NCBI GenBank assembly: GCA_014381165.1
Contig: JACMIM010000733.1
Span: 1-5,761 of the forward strand
Length of the DNA stretch: 5,761 nt
Direction: 5' to 3'
Source of the DNA: Roseiflexaceae bacterium
GTDB taxonomy: Bacteria; Chloroflexota; Chloroflexia; Chloroflexales; Roseiflexaceae
Under the pieces are notes generated by a model that was given only the letters and a program-made list of their open reading frames with translations, was not told where the DNA came from and searched no databases. Numbering within the stretch: the first letter of the stretch is position 1; each line of letters opens with the position of its first letter. This document shows positions 5,162 through 5,761 of this stretch, piece after piece. The position numbers and the translations under genes were made by a program.

Positions 5162-5761
5162 AGAGCTGGTAAAAGCGCCGTGCGTTCTCGGCCCAAAGCT
5201 TGCGCCGCACTGCTTCTGGCAGGTGCGCAGTCAGGCCGTCCAGCGTCTCGACCCAGCGCGGGTAGGGGCTGGCCAGCAGTGCGACCGGCCAATCGCCGCC
5301 AAAAGCCACACGATCCTCGCCGAATTGGGCAAGCGCGTAGGCTACATACGGCGCGAGTTGGTCGGTCGTCCAGGCGGTGTGGTCGGCCTCAGTTACGAGG
5401 CCGCTGATCTTGCACATGACATTGGGCAGCGCAGCCAGCGCGGCAATTTCCTCGCGCCACGGGTCGAGCACGCCACTTTTGATATCCGGCTTGCCCGCGT
5501 GATCGAGCATGAACTGGGTGTCGGGGCAACGCCGCGCCAATTCGGTCACGGGCGCGAGCTGGTCATGCTTCACGCAGATGTCAAATGACAGCCCGTACTG
5601 GGCCAGCAGCCGCACGCCCTGCACGAAATCGGGGGCCAGGCAGATCTTGGCATGAGGCTCGCCCTGAAGCATGCGCCGCACACCCTTGATCAGCGGGCTG
5701 GTGGCAACCAGCGCATCCAGGTAGCCGCGCAGCCGCGCGCCGTGCTCGACCGGCGCAAAGG
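5160..5761 (-). CDS. Amidohydrolase family 2 protein, L-fuconolactonase-like, C-terminal part
   Basis: The frame is open to the right edge of the window, so the N-terminus is missing; about 200 codons are visible. The translation runs FAPVEHGARLRGYLDAL, then VRRMLQGEP, GVRLLAQYGLSFDICVKHDQL, FMLDHAGKPDIKSG, VMCKISGLVTEADH, and the late motif DRVAFGGDWPVA before WAENARRFYQL at the stop. This is the pattern of COG3618 TIM-barrel hydrolases, whose known members open sugar lactones such as L-fuconolactone in fucose or rhamnose breakdown. DHAGKPD carries the conserved metal-site His region, and GGDWP carries the conserved Asp. The N-terminal metal His residues are off the window. The GTG at 5681 is an internal codon, because family-like sequence continues upstream of it. 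Its substrate cannot be told from this part. It ends against the HAS-barrel gene across a 103-base convergent gap. Confidence 0.9.
   Translation of the reverse strand, partial: FAPVEHGARLRGYLDALVATSPLIKGVRRMLQGEPHAKICLAPDFVQGVRLLAQYGLSFDICVKHDQLAPVTELARRCPDTQFMLDHAGKPDIKSGVLDPWREEIAALAALPNVMCKISGLVTEADHTAWTTDQLAPYVAYALAQFGEDRVAFGGDWPVALLASPYPRWVETLDGLTAHLPEAVRRKLWAENARRFYQL

Noticed and set aside
5121..5588. Plus-strand open frame opposite the amidohydrolase (155 codons)
   Set aside because: The minus strand carries clear amidohydrolase motifs through the same bases; the plus-strand product shows no family pattern and would run through the convergent hairpin region.
5679..5681. GTG at 5681 as the true start of the amidohydrolase
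   Set aside because: Family-like sequence continues in frame upstream to the window edge, and a start here would remove the N-terminal half of the barrel including its metal ligands.

Overview
The window is one piece of a GC-rich bacterial chromosome carrying six recognisable protein genes plus a seventh cut off by the right edge. The protein types point to the phylum Chloroflexota, probably a Chloroflexales/Roseiflexus-like lineage. The clues are a stand-alone HAS-barrel protein of the kind I associate with that group, a GlmU-type protein with a shortened left-handed beta-helix, and dispersed palindromic repeats between genes. This assignment rests on recalled family resemblance, not on a search.

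Positions 1-3154 look like one plus-strand operon: the 3' end of a glmU-like gene (1-462), prs for PRPP synthetase (499-1440), a CNNM/CorC-HlyC-type membrane protein (1471-2763) and cdd for cytidine deaminase (2750-3154). Gaps are 36 and 30 bases, and the last pair overlaps by 14 bases. Each internal gene has its own Shine-Dalgarno sequence, and two use GTG or TTG starts. The operon joins nucleotide-sugar synthesis for the cell wall, PRPP supply, a likely divalent-cation transporter and pyrimidine salvage.

Positions 3155-3353 and 4134-4447 are non-coding. Each contains a copy, in the same orientation, of a three-hairpin palindromic repeat, and the two copies bracket a single mscS-type mechanosensitive channel gene (3354-4133). 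An extended -10 element sits so close to the mscS ATG that the transcript is probably leaderless. The first copy also lies where the upstream operon must end.

Positions 4448-5056 encode a HAS-barrel protein with its own predicted promoter and almost no leader. The longest open frame would extend it back to 4169, but that extension is only translated repeat DNA. Converging on it from the minus strand is the C-terminal part of an amidohydrolase-2/L-fuconolactonase-like protein (5160 to beyond 5761). The 103-base gap between them holds a 16-bp hairpin made of 8-base units and a second set of 7-base units.

I see no RNA gene, insertion sequence, CRISPR array or defence system. The most unusual points are the repeat pair around mscS, the leaderless or near-leaderless promoters, the GlmU without an acetyltransferase end, and the HAS-barrel gene without an adjacent HerA or NurA gene.
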